DNA of 64,000 nt from assembly GCF_001907695.1 (NCBI RefSeq), contig NZ_KV880637.1, positions 682,001-746,000 of the forward strand. The letters run 5' to 3'. Below the pieces are notes generated by a model, which saw only the letters and a list, made by a program, of their open reading frames with translations, was not told the origin of the DNA and made no database searches. Position 1 is the stretch's first letter. The number at the start of each line of letters is the position of its first letter. This DNA comes from Thalassospira sp. TSL5-1 (GTDB taxonomy: Bacteria > Pseudomonadota > Alphaproteobacteria > Rhodospirillales > Thalassospiraceae). The position numbers and the translations under genes are program-made. This document shows positions 33,624 through 41,505 of the stretch, one piece after another.

Positions 33624-35111
33624 GTGAGTGTTGAGCGGGCCAGCCTTGCCGAATTTGTCTGGATATGGAACCGGGCGCTGGGCCTGGAAACACCTGCCCA
33701 TCATCAGAAAATGGCGCAATGGTTGCAGCACCATCATGATCATGGCCCCAAAGACCTGTTGCTGATGGCATTTCGCAATAGTGGCAAATCGACAATGGTG
33801 GGGCTGTTTTGCGCCTGGCTGCTTTATGGCAACCCGGATTTGCGCATTTTGGTGCTGGCGGCGGATTTGGATTTGGCAAAAAAGATGGTGCGCAATGTGA
33901 AACGCATTGTGGAGCGCCATCCGCTGCTAAAACCCGCCATTCCGGCGCGGTTGAGTGACTGGGGGGCGGAACGTTTTACCATTAACCGGCCCGGTGAATT
34001 GCGCGACCCGTCAATGCAGGCGGCGGGCATTGGCGGCAATATTACCGGGTCGCGCGCCGATGTGGTGATTTGTGATGATGTGGAGGTGCCCAAGACCTGT
34101 GACACCGCGCATAAACGGGCCGAACTGCGCGAAAAACTGGGCGAGATTTCCTATGTCCTTAGCCCCGGTGGGATGCAGGTTTTTATTGGCACGCCGCATA
34201 GTTATTATTCGATCTATGCCGATGAAACCCGGCCGGAAACCGGCGAGGATGCGCCATTTTTGGCGGGGTTTGCGCGGTTTTGTCTGCCGATTATCGATGC
34301 CAGCGGGCAATCGGCGTGGCCGGAACGGTTTTCGCTGGCAAAAATTGCGCAAATTCGCGCCCGGACGGCGGCGGGCAAATTTGCCAGCCAGATGATGCTG
34401 GAAATGGTGCCGCCTGACCAGGGTGCGTTGGACCCGGCACGTTTGCACCCTTATGACGAGGATGCCGAATTTGAAAGTGCCAATGGCGAATTTCGCTTGC
34501 GCATTGGGGCGCGGCGCATGGTGGCGGCAAGCTGCCATTTTGATCCGTCTTTTGGTGGCAAGGGGCAGGATGGCGCGGTAATTGCGGCGGTTTATATCTG
34601 CGATCAGGGGGAATACTGGCTGCATGATGTGGCCTATCTTAAAACCAGCCCCGCCCTTTTGGACCAGGAAGATGAAGCCAGCCAGTTATGCAGGCAGGTG
34701 GCGGCATTTGTGAAACGGCATCATTTGCCGGTGGTACGAGTGGAAACCAACGGCATTGGCCGGTTTTTGCCCAATATTTTGCGCCGTTGCCTGAAACAGG
34801 GGGGCTGCGTGGCATCGGTGGTGGAATTTCATGAAACGCGCAACAAGGAAGCCCGGATTGGCGATGCTTTTGGCGCGGTGCTGGCTGCCGGGCTGTTGCA
34901 TGGGTATCGCGCCATCTGGCACGGGCCTTTTATTCGGGAAATGCGCGAATGGCGACCGGGCGGCGGCAACCGCGACGATGGGCTGGATGCGGTGGCGGGA
35001 TGTATTTTGGCTGAACCGGTGCGTCTGCCGCGGGTGACCCGTGCGGCTTTTGGCCGGGATTGGCGACCGGCGGGCGATGTCATTTGTGTCGAACAGGAAT
35101 TTTCGCCGTAA
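33624..35111 (+). CDS. Terminase large subunit (ATPase-nuclease)
   Basis: The 495-residue DNA-packaging motor. Walker A RNSGKST is at residues 51-57, Walker B VVICDDVE at 147-154, and the coupling motif FIGTPHS at 186-192. The RNase-H-like nuclease domain has its acidic residues Asp306 (FDPSFGGKGQDG), Glu373 (RVETNGIGR) and Asp454 near DDGLDAVAG. All key residues appear intact, so the motor could be active. The start is GTG 33624 with AGGGGG 7 bases upstream. Gene order (after fibre and small terminase genes) equals T7. A headful or unit-length mode cannot be told from this sequence. Confidence 0.95.
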   Translation: MSVERASLAEFVWIWNRALGLETPAHHQKMAQWLQHHHDHGPKDLLLMAFRNSGKSTMVGLFCAWLLYGNPDLRILVLAADLDLAKKMVRNVKRIVERHPLLKPAIPARLSDWGAERFTINRPGELRDPSMQAAGIGGNITGSRADVVICDDVEVPKTCDTAHKRAELREKLGEISYVLSPGGMQVFIGTPHSYYSIYADETRPETGEDAPFLAGFARFCLPIIDASGQSAWPERFSLAKIAQIRARTAAGKFASQMMLEMVPPDQGALDPARLHPYDEDAEFESANGEFRLRIGARRMVAASCHFDPSFGGKGQDGAVIAAVYICDQGEYWLHDVAYLKTSPALLDQEDEASQLCRQVAAFVKRHHLPVVRVETNGIGRFLPNILRRCLKQGGCVASVVEFHETRNKEARIGDAFGAVLAAGLLHGYRAIWHGPFIREMREWRPGGGNRDDGLDAVAGCILAEPVRLPRVTRAAFGRDWRPAGDVICVEQEFSP

Positions 35112-35535
35112 AATGAATGGTGAATCAAAGCGTTGTAAGAATATGGCGAAAAATATCGCCTAAAAGTTGCGTCGGCTATTGTTTTCGCTTAACGCCATTC
35201 TAATCTATATTAAAGAATAGGTTTTGAGAGAGTTGCTATCCTAAAGGGTTGTTTTTTGCGACATGGTGTTCGGGATGGAATATGCCGCGATGCCGCCCCG
35301 CCGTTCTGCGATGATCGCAGCGCGGTGCAAAAAAGCCTGAGCAATAAATATTCAGACCTGCCGGTTGCGATGGGTGTCGCATGGCAGGAAATTTCCTTTG
35401 CCGTGCTGGGGCCCGAGGCCTGAGCAGCACGGATGAGCGCGCGGTGTGGCGCAGAAAAATTGATGCGATCCGTGTAGCGATGACGCGAGCTTACGAATAG
35501 GGGGACGTTTCTTAATGGTGAGAAACTCCTGAACT
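35112..35535. other. Gene-free stretch after the large terminase gene
   Basis: About 420 bases without a convincing gene on either strand. Only short frames of 20-odd codons occur (for example from 35276). The first 100 bases are AT-rich and contain a small inverted repeat GGCGA / TCGCC near 35145, so a promoter for the lysis genes may lie there. Parts of 35270-35500 read like a decayed GC-rich gene, but no frame is open. Confidence 0.5.
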
Positions 35536-35567
35536 GGCCCGCCGGGGTTTTCCGGCGGGTCTTTTTT
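35536..35567 (+). terminator. Terminator before the lysis genes
   Basis: Stem GGCCCGCCGG / CCGGCGGGTC (ends with a G-T pair), 6-base loop, then six T residues. Confidence 0.9.
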
Positions 35568-35579
35568 ATGGGGAAAATC

Positions 35580-35873
35580 ATGATCACGGAACCGGTGGAT
35601 CTGGGCTGGTGGCTGACGATGGTGGAACTGCCGGTGCTGGCGGGGCTGTTTTGGCTGATTTGGCGCAGCCGGGCCGAATTTCAACGCGATCTGGATCGTT
35701 TGTCGGCCAGGGGACAGCGCGACATTCAGGACACCCGGGAGGCATTGGCGGGGTTTAAGCTGGATGTGGCACGGAACTATGTTTCAATCCCTTATTTGAA
35801 GGATGTGGAACGGCGACTGACCGCGCATTTGCTGCGCATTGAAGCCAAGCTGGAAAGCCGGGACCCGGGCTGA
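35580..35873 (+). CDS. Small membrane protein with coiled coil, possible i-spanin
   Basis: A 97-residue protein with one N-terminal membrane segment (WWLTMVELPVLAGLFWLIW, about residues 10-28), followed by a charged coiled-coil region to the end. This is the layout of inner-membrane spanins (Rz-like) and of DUF2730-type phage proteins. It lies just before the endolysin and holin genes. ATG 35580 with GGGGA upstream is preferred over 35568. No nested Rz1-like lipoprotein frame was found. Confidence 0.65.
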   Translation: MITEPVDLGWWLTMVELPVLAGLFWLIWRSRAEFQRDLDRLSARGQRDIQDTREALAGFKLDVARNYVSIPYLKDVERRLTAHLLRIEAKLESRDPG

Positions 35874-35900
35874 ATATTGTTTGGAAAACAGGAAATTGCG

Positions 35901-36362
35901 ATGAGCCCTTATGTGAAGCAGAAAGACGAGACGGTTGCCGCGCTGGCCGATTTACAGCCGGTCGATATTTTAGCCCGTACCCTTTATGGCGAAGCCCGTG
36001 GCGAGGAACTGGCCGGGATCGAGGCAGTGGCGGCGGTGATTGTGAACCGGGTGGCCTTTGCCAAGGCACGCGGGGGGTATTGGTGGGGTAACGATATTGT
36101 CAGTGTGTGTTTGAAAAAGGGGCAATTTTCCTGCTGGAACGCGGGCGACCCGAACCGGGAAAAGTTGCTGCGGGTCAATGACCGCGACCCGGCCTTTCGC
36201 CTGTGTCGCCGGGTGGCGCGGCGGGCGTTAGAGGGCCGTTTGCCCGACCTGGTGCAAGGTGCAACCCACTATCACACTGCGCAATCTGACCCATGGTGGG
36301 CGCGCGGGCATGTGCCGCTTTGTGACATTGGCAATCATGTTTTTTATGCGGGGATTGGTTAG
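35901..36362 (+). CDS. SleB-type cell-wall hydrolase (endolysin)
   Basis: A 153-residue Hydrolase_2 (SleB/CwlJ) domain protein. The catalytic Glu is in LYGEARGEE near residue 36. The typical pattern follows: VAAVIVNRV, then CLKKGQFSCWN, and the C-terminal part GATHYHTAQSDPWW. These enzymes cleave peptidoglycan glycan strands. There is no signal peptide, so release depends on the neighbouring holin. ATG 35901 has CAGGAA at normal distance. It is the probable endolysin of the phage cluster. Confidence 0.9.
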   Translation: MSPYVKQKDETVAALADLQPVDILARTLYGEARGEELAGIEAVAAVIVNRVAFAKARGGYWWGNDIVSVCLKKGQFSCWNAGDPNREKLLRVNDRDPAFRLCRRVARRALEGRLPDLVQGATHYHTAQSDPWWARGHVPLCDIGNHVFYAGIG

Positions 36363-36440
36363 GCGACGCCGGGATATTGGCAAAGATGCAGGCGGTATCG
36401 GTTTGGTGATGCCGCTGTTTTTATGTGTAAGGAGGACGTG

Positions 36441-36932
36441 ATGATACCGGCAATTCTGGCACAAATTGGTTTGCCCTTGTTGATTAAGGCGGTGGGGGCG
36501 GGGCTGGAGGCGATTGACAATCCGGTTGCCAAAAGTACTGCCAAGGGCCTGCGGGATATGCAGGATCTGGTCGGGCAGGGGGATGTGAAGGCTGCCCAAA
36601 TTGCGGAAGCCAACCGCCATGCCGAAGCCCTGATGCGCGCTGAATTAAAGCACGATAGCGCGGTGATCAAGGCGGTGAACAAGACCATTCAGGCGGAAAT
36701 ATCCTCTGCCGATGCCTATGTGCGGCGCTGGCGGCCCAGTTTTGGCTATGCCGTGGCCCTGACCTGGATTTTGATGATGGGGGCCATTGCGGCGGCCATC
36801 GTGCTGACGCCAACCGAGGCCCCGGCGATTATTGCCGCCCTGGTTAATACCAGCCCGATCTGGGGTGTGGCGCTGGCCGTGCTGGGCATTTCGGTGGTCA
36901 AACGCAGTAGCGACAAGCGGATGGAGAGTTAG
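36441..36932 (+). CDS. Holin of the three-transmembrane, gene-transfer-release type
   Basis: A 163-residue protein with hydrophobic segments at about residues 3-20 and two near the C-terminus (about 100-122 and 125-145), with a soluble helical part between (EANRHAEALMRAELKHDSAV) and the signature SADAYVRRWRPSFGYAVALTW. This is the pattern of the holin family first named for gene-transfer-agent release. AAGGAGG lies 6 bases before ATG 36441, so the upstream ATG 36423 is not used. It closes the phage cluster. Confidence 0.85.
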   Translation: MIPAILAQIGLPLLIKAVGAGLEAIDNPVAKSTAKGLRDMQDLVGQGDVKAAQIAEANRHAEALMRAELKHDSAVIKAVNKTIQAEISSADAYVRRWRPSFGYAVALTWILMMGAIAAAIVLTPTEAPAIIAALVNTSPIWGVALAVLGISVVKRSSDKRMES

Positions 36933-37015
36933 TTCGGATTGTGAGAGCCGACAGGGAAGGTCGGGTTGCAAAACCATATTTTGGAACCCGCACGCCTGTT
37001 TGACGTTGGCAGATT

Positions 37016-37651
37016 ATGAATTATTCCATGTCTGATCGCGGAAATGAGAATTCGCGCCCAAAAGACACCGGCAAAAATCGTAATCCCGTCACCGGTATTA
37101 TTGATCGGCTGATTGATATTGGCCGGAGCCGGGGAAAGGTATCGGTCGGTGAAATGACCCATGCGCTGAACTATCGCAGTTATGGGCCGTTTTTTCTGAT
37201 ACCGGGTTTGGTTGGTATGTCGCCCCTGGGTGCGTTCCCCGGAATGCCGACGGTGTTGGCCATTATTGTTGCCCTGTTTGCCGGGCAAATTGTGCTGGGG
37301 CGTCGGCATATCTGGCTGCCTGATATATTGGAACGGCAAAAAGTGGAGGGCGACCGGCTGGAACGGGCGATGAAAAAAATGGATCCGGTTGCCCACTGGC
37401 TGGATCGCCATTTTCACGAACGTTTGCAAATGCTGTTTACGCAGCGCACGGTGCGCATTGCCGCCGGGATTTGTTTGTTATTGGTGTTGCCCACACCGTT
37501 ACTGGAAGTTTTCCCATTTGCCGCCGCCCTGCCGATGCTTGTTGTGACAGGCTTTGGCCTGGCAATGATTTTGCGTGACGGGGCAGTGATGATTGCCTCG
37601 GGTATTCTGGTGATTGTCGGCCTGATTGCCAGCCTGTTTGTTGTTGGTTGA
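37016..37651 (+). CDS. exoD: ExoD-family membrane protein
   Basis: A protein of about 211 residues that matches the ExoD family: a helical N-terminal part (IIDRLIDIGRSRGKVSVGEM), the conserved segment GPFFLIPGLVGMSPLGAFPG and PTVLAIIVALFAGQIVLGRRHIWLP, then three more membrane segments toward the C-terminus. ExoD affects exopolysaccharide production and alkaline tolerance in rhizobia; the mechanism is not known. Start ATG 37016 or 37028; neither has a good ribosome site. It probably is the first host gene after the phage cluster. Confidence 0.9.
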   Translation: MNYSMSDRGNENSRPKDTGKNRNPVTGIIDRLIDIGRSRGKVSVGEMTHALNYRSYGPFFLIPGLVGMSPLGAFPGMPTVLAIIVALFAGQIVLGRRHIWLPDILERQKVEGDRLERAMKKMDPVAHWLDRHFHERLQMLFTQRTVRIAAGICLLLVLPTPLLEVFPFAAALPMLVVTGFGLAMILRDGAVMIASGILVIVGLIASLFVVG

Positions 37652-37663
37652 GCAAGAAGTAAA

Positions 37664-37699
37664 ACCCGCCCTGCCGTTTTTGGCAGGGCGGGTCTTTTT
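37664..37699. terminator. Terminator shared by exoD and the leftward GST gene
   Basis: Perfect 12-base stem ACCCGCCCTGCC / GGCAGGGCGGGT with a 6-base loop and six T residues on the plus side; A residues on the other side allow it to act for the converging leftward gene as well. Confidence 0.93.
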
Positions 37700-37713
37700 T
37701 GCGTTTGGGCAAA

Positions 37714-38415
37714 TCAGTTTTGGCCGGTTTTGGAATTCTGGCCAAACAGGATTTTTTTGCTTTCTTCGGTCACTGTCGGCGTGAAATGGTCCGCCTTGCC
37801 TTTGGCATAGGCATCAATCGTGCCTTTGCGTTCGCCAATGGCATTAAACCAGCGTTTCAGGTTGGGAAAATCATCCAGGTTCTGCTGCTGGCGTTCATGG
37901 GGTACGATCCAGGGGTAGCAGGCCATATCGGCAATGGAATAGCCGGTATCGGCAATGAAATCGCGGCCTTCAAGGCGCTTGTTGAGCACCCCGTAAAGGC
38001 GGTTGGTTTCATTGACATAACGATTGATGGCATAAGGGATTTTTTCCGGCGCATAGGTGCCAAAATGGTGGTTTTGGCCCAGCATCGGCCCAAGGCCGCC
38101 CATCTGCCAAAACAGCCATTCCATCACGGTTTTGCGGCCACGCACATCGGTTGGCAGGAATTTGCCGGTTTTTTCGGCCAGATATTGCAAAATTGCACCG
38201 GATTCAAAAACCGAAATCGGATCACCGCCATCGGCCGGGACACGGTCGATAATCGCGGGCATGCGGTTATTGGGCGAAAAGGCGAGGAATTCGGGCTTGA
38301 ACTGGTCTCCGGCACTGATATTCACCGGGTGAATTTCATAATCCAGTCCTGCCTCTTCGAGAAACATCGTGATCTTGTGGCCGTTGGGTGTGGGCCAGTA
38401 ATAAAGTTCAATCAT
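37714..38415 (-). CDS. Glutathione S-transferase, YfcG/Ure2-like
   Basis: A 233-residue GST. The thioredoxin-like N-terminal domain contains YYWPTPNGHKITMFLEEAG, the cis-Pro region NNRMPAIID, and the glutathione-binding SGAILQYLAEKTGKF. The all-helical C-terminal domain follows with SIADMACYPWIVPH. The pattern resembles the YfcG/YghU nu-class enzymes with disulfide-bond oxidoreductase activity. ATG 38415 with AAGGATG upstream is used; the longer frame to 38499 lacks a ribosome site. It is divergent from a second, related GST gene. Confidence 0.92.
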   Translation of the reverse strand: MIELYYWPTPNGHKITMFLEEAGLDYEIHPVNISAGDQFKPEFLAFSPNNRMPAIIDRVPADGGDPISVFESGAILQYLAEKTGKFLPTDVRGRKTVMEWLFWQMGGLGPMLGQNHHFGTYAPEKIPYAINRYVNETNRLYGVLNKRLEGRDFIADTGYSIADMACYPWIVPHERQQQNLDDFPNLKRWFNAIGERKGTIDAYAKGKADHFTPTVTEESKKILFGQNSKTGQN

Positions 38416-38595
38416 CGGACATCCTTGTGAATTGCCACGCCGACGCCTGCATGAAACAGGCACTGTCATTTCCCTGACAGATTTCTGATTTATCGGCAAG
38501 GCTTGCGTTTGACTCTGTATGATGTCATTATGGAATGATCGTTTTAAAAATCAAGTCATTCGCCAGCCCTTTGTTGGCAAAAGGAGACATTTTCA

Positions 38596-39294
38596 ATGAT
38601 CCGTTTCTATTTCCACCCCACACCAAACCCGGCCAAAGTCGCGCTTTTCCTTGAAGAAGCAGGCCTTGAATATGAGGCTGTGCCGGTTGACACCAAGAAG
38701 GGGGAGCAGCACAGCGAGGCCTTTTTAAAGATCAATCCCAATGGCAAGGTTCCCGCCATTGTGGATACGGATGGGCCGGGCGGCACGGAGGTGCGCGTGT
38801 TCGACAGTTCGGCGATATTGCTGTATCTGGCGGAAAAAACCGGCAAATTCCTGGGTAAAGATGAAGACCGGGGCGAATTGCTGTCCTGGCTGTTTTTCAT
38901 TGCCAGTGGTGTTGGGCCGTTTTCCGGCCAGGCGGTGCATTTTCAACACGCCGCCCCGCAACCCAATGACTATGCCATCAACCGCTACCGCCGCGAGATT
39001 GAACGGCATTATGGTGTGCTAAATACGCATCTTGCCGGGCGGGATCATCTGGTGGGCAATGATTACACCATTGCCGACATGTCGCTGTGGGGCTGGGTGG
39101 ACCGTGCGCCCTATATCATGAAGGGCGAAAGCATCCCGCTTGAAAGTTTCCCGCATCTGGCACGCTGGTTTGATTTCATCAATTCGCGCCAGGCGGTGGA
39201 ACGTGTTCGCAATTTGATGGCTTCACACAATTTCAAAACCGAAATGGATGAGGCTGCCAAACGGGCGCTGTTTCCGTCGAACTTCGCAAGCTAA
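38596..39294 (+). CDS. Glutathione S-transferase, YfcG/Ure2-like (second copy)
   Basis: A 232-residue GST with the same architecture as the divergent one at 37714: FHPTPNPAKVALFLEEAGLE, NGKVPAIVD, and SSAILLYLAEKTGKF for glutathione binding, then YTIADMSLWGWVDRAPYI in the helical domain. The two share the motif xxAILxYLAEKTGKF but differ elsewhere, so they are old duplicates or separately acquired relatives. AAAGGAGA precedes ATG 38596. The 180-base gap between the two genes would hold both promoters. Confidence 0.92.
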   Translation: MIRFYFHPTPNPAKVALFLEEAGLEYEAVPVDTKKGEQHSEAFLKINPNGKVPAIVDTDGPGGTEVRVFDSSAILLYLAEKTGKFLGKDEDRGELLSWLFFIASGVGPFSGQAVHFQHAAPQPNDYAINRYRREIERHYGVLNTHLAGRDHLVGNDYTIADMSLWGWVDRAPYIMKGESIPLESFPHLARWFDFINSRQAVERVRNLMASHNFKTEMDEAAKRALFPSNFAS

Positions 39295-39331
39295 TCGCGT
39301 AGTGAAATAGTCAAATCTATTTATGATCTGA

Positions 39332-39366
39332 CAAGGGAATGTTCCATTTTTTGGAACATTCCCTTG
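39332..39366. other. Long perfect hairpin upstream of higBA
   Basis: A 15-base perfect inverted repeat (39332-39346 with 39352-39366) around a loop of five T. No T tract follows it on the plus strand, so it is not a classical terminator, though it may end the GST message. It lies 82 bases before the toxin gene and might be a regulator site for higBA. Confidence 0.6.
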
Positions 39367-39447
39367 CTGTTTGTGTTCAGCCATGCTATTGACAATATGT
39401 GACAGGCGTTTGTTTCCATTCTGTCTGTCCTTTGCCGGAGACACTTA

Positions 39448-39750
39448 TTGCGTATTATCAAGCGAAGCAGTCTGATTGGCTTTTGGGAGAAGCATCCTGA
39501 AACGGAACAACCGCTTCGAGCATGGTTTGACCGGGCAAGAAAGGCGGACTGGAAGACAACGCAAGATGTGCTGAATGATTTTTCAACCGCGAAGGTTCTT
39601 AATGGCGAGCGGGTCCGGTTTAAAATTCACGGTAATGATTATCGACTGATTGTCAGTTTCAAGTTTAGTGCGGGAATTGCCTGGATAAAATTTATTGGCA
39701 CGCATGCTGAATATGACAAGATTGACGCCACCTCGATTGACCAGTTTTAG
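39448..39750 (+). CDS. higB: HigB-type mRNA interferase toxin
   Basis: A 100-residue RelE-superfamily toxin of the HigB group, which cuts mRNA on the ribosome. The core matches that family: VRFKIHGNDYRLIVSFKF followed by IAWIKFIGTHAEYDKI. The start is TTG 39448, with GGAG 7 bases upstream; there is no ATG that preserves the domain. The antitoxin gene follows 28 bases later. Toxin-first order is the HigBA hallmark. Confidence 0.93.
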   Translation: MRIIKRSSLIGFWEKHPETEQPLRAWFDRARKADWKTTQDVLNDFSTAKVLNGERVRFKIHGNDYRLIVSFKFSAGIAWIKFIGTHAEYDKIDATSIDQF

Positions 39751-39778
39751 ATTGGGTACATGGTTGCAGGAGCAACAG

Positions 39779-40150
39779 ATGCCAAATATCAAGCCGATCC
39801 ATACCGACGCTGATTATGAGAACGCCCTGGAATTGATGGGCGAGCTGTGGGACGCCCAGGAAGGGACGGAAGCTCACGATCAACTTGAATTGCTGGGGAT
39901 TCTTGTTGATAAATACGAAGAGCAGCGTTTCCCGATAGCCGCACCCGACCCGGTTGAAGCCGTGCTGTTTTATATGGAACAGAACGGCATTGAGAGGGCG
40001 GAACTGGGCCGGGTTTTGGGCAGTCGGTCGCGGGCATCGGAATTTATCAATCGCAAGGCCGGGCTCTCGCTGAGGCAAATCCGTATTTTGCATGCAAACT
40101 GGAATATTCCGGCGGATATTTTAATTCAGCCGGTTGAGCAGACAGGGTGA
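39779..40150 (+). CDS. higA: HigA-type antitoxin
   Basis: A 123-residue Xre-type antitoxin. The N-terminal half (DADYENALELMGELWDAQEG and LELLGILVDKYEEQRFP) is the HigA domain that wraps the toxin. The C-terminal half is a helix-turn-helix (IERAELGRVLGSRSRASEFINRKAGLSLRQIRIL) that would bind its own promoter. ATG 39779 with AGGAG at good distance is chosen; a longer upstream frame overlaps the toxin gene and has no ribosome site. Confidence 0.93.
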   Translation: MPNIKPIHTDADYENALELMGELWDAQEGTEAHDQLELLGILVDKYEEQRFPIAAPDPVEAVLFYMEQNGIERAELGRVLGSRSRASEFINRKAGLSLRQIRILHANWNIPADILIQPVEQTG

Positions 40151-40213
40151 TGGTTCATGGGGCTGTTTCGCCCTTGCACCCCGGTTCGTTTGATTTTCGT
40201 TTTCCGGTTGGGT

Positions 40214-40617
40214 TTATGGGAGAGGAGATTTGTTGTTTCCCCGTTCCTGAATGAGGCGATACATGATCCTTAAAATCGAACCATAAATAACAACCGTCAG
40301 AACGAGTATGGCGAGAACTTCGTTTTGGGTCGTAAGGTCCCAGTTTTCATAGAGTTCAGACGAGACGCCCACCGTCACGGATATGGCGGTATTCAACATG
40401 ATGAGAATGACGACAAGCCGGGGCAGAATGTGTTTATCAAACGCATAATCAAAAACCGCCAACACAATTAAGAAGTTGGTGATTACGGCATAACCGTTTT
40501 CCCAGATGCTGCCCTGGAAAAAGTCCTGACGCAGGGCGGGAGACAATTGGGTGGCAAATGTCCCGAGAAAAATAGTCAGCAGGATAAAGAAAAAATACGG
40601 GCGTAACGTTTGTTCAT
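40214..40617 (-). pseudogene. Small membrane-protein gene with a probable one-base frameshift
   Basis: The intact frame (TTG 40546 to 40214) gives 110 residues with two or three membrane segments (TNFLIVLAVFDYAF, RLVVILIMLNTAISVTVGV, VLAILVLTVVIYGSILRIMY). That frame is open further upstream and encodes another hydrophobic stretch (FFFILLTIFLGTFATQL), but has no start. An ATG at 40617 opens the neighbouring frame (MNKRYARIF) and runs into stop after 13 codons. One extra base in the run of six T (40595-40590 on the minus strand) would join the two into a single protein of about 134 residues. So this is either a sequencing error, a real frameshift or a slippage site. Function is unknown. Confidence 0.6.
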
Positions 40618-40791
40618 TTTAATACCAACTATCAGGTGGCAAATTGCCTTTGCTTTTTGTCACTATTTGTAAGTTGGAATATTTAGAATATCTTTTTGTG
40701 CAGATGTTATGGCAGCATGAAAATATTGTGAAAACGGGTTTTGATATGAGATTTCATTGCCCGGATGTTGCAGTTGCCCTAATGTGCAGCC

Positions 40792-41142
40792 ATGAACGAT
40801 CAAATCATTTACCGTGTACTTGGCAGCGACGAATGGGCGAAAGCCGTTGCGCTTGGCGAGTATAAAGGGGCGCCGCATGATATTGCGGATGGCTTTATCC
40901 ATTTTTCCACCCGAGAGACACTGGCGGCAACACTGGCGCTGCATTATGCCGGGCGCGATCATTTGAAATTGTTGCATGTGCCTGTGGCCCCGCTGGAAGC
41001 GCATATCAAATGGGAACCGGCACGGGGCGGCACCCTGTTTCCGCATTTATATGCCACGCTGAAAGTTCAGGACGTGTTTCGTGTCGATGATGTGCGCCTG
41101 GATCAGGATGGCGTTCATATTTTGCCAGATGACGTTGGTTAG
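40792..41142 (+). CDS. DUF952-family protein
   Basis: A 116-residue cytoplasmic protein with the DUF952 pattern: IIYRVLGSDEWAKAVALGEYKGAPHDIADGF with IHFST following, and HLKLLHVPVAPLEAHIKWEPA, ending in FPHLYATL. Many small bacterial proteins of this family have a glyoxalase- or ADP-ribosyltransferase-like shape, but no activity has been firmly shown. There is no strong ribosome site. It stands apart from neighbours. Confidence 0.87.
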   Translation: MNDQIIYRVLGSDEWAKAVALGEYKGAPHDIADGFIHFSTRETLAATLALHYAGRDHLKLLHVPVAPLEAHIKWEPARGGTLFPHLYATLKVQDVFRVDDVRLDQDGVHILPDDVG

Positions 41143-41162
41143 GCGGGGTATGACCCTGCCTT

Positions 41163-41396
41163 TCATAGGCTGTCGGTTTTTTGATAGACCCGGCCACCGT
41201 CTTTTTTGGTGCCGGTATCGGCCACACCGGGGAATTTTCCGGCCCTGACGGCATCGAGAAACTGATGCCCCAGTTTAACCTTGTCGCCGATATACAGGTC
41301 ATCCCACCCGTTGCCGTAAATTTCAGGGAAATGAAATGTCTGTGCCGGGTGACGGGCGATGTTTTGGCGCAGGCGGCGAATGTCGTCTTCCGTCAT
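41163..41396 (-). CDS. Small DUF1413-like protein
   Basis: A 77-residue basic protein, convergent with the DUF952 gene. The motif YGNGWDDLYIGDKVKLGHQFLD with VRAGKFPGV resembles DUF1413-type small proteins. AGGAG precedes ATG 41396. Function is unknown; one possibility is nucleic-acid binding, but no clear motif supports that. Confidence 0.75.
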   Translation of the reverse strand: MTEDDIRRLRQNIARHPAQTFHFPEIYGNGWDDLYIGDKVKLGHQFLDAVRAGKFPGVADTGTKKDGGRVYQKTDSL

Positions 41397-41505
41397 GACA
41401 GGCTCCTGTGCGTTTTAGGGCAGACAACCTGAAACTACCCTGACAATGTGACAGGAAAATAGCCGGTAACAGAGTTTATGTCCGTTACCGGCCCGTTTTG
41501 CCGGA

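Larger units (their letters stand above)
21043..36932 (+). mobile_element. T7-order podovirus late-gene cluster (remnant or domesticated prophage)
   Basis: About 16 kb in which nearly all genes run rightward in the order portal, scaffold, capsid, tail tube A, tail tube B, small internal protein, fibre, second fibre, small and large terminase, spanin-like protein, endolysin, holin. This is the T7 late-gene order. There is no integrase, excisionase, phage RNA polymerase, primase, helicase, DNA polymerase or large internal-core protein. No tRNA or obvious direct-repeat attachment site flanks it. The left limit may be either side of the S24 repressor gene; the right limit is before exoD at 37016. 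Frequent start-stop overlaps and intact reading frames argue against decay. Confidence 0.85.

Noticed and set aside
35276-35500. Short frames after the terminase gene, considered as a small lysis or spanin gene
   Set aside because: All are interrupted within about 20 codons and lack ribosome sites; listed only as a gene-free stretch.
40268-40278. AAAATCGAACC shared with the CRISPR-like repeat, considered as an attachment-site copy
   Set aside because: Eleven bases inside a coding frame without further similarity; outside the likely phage limits.
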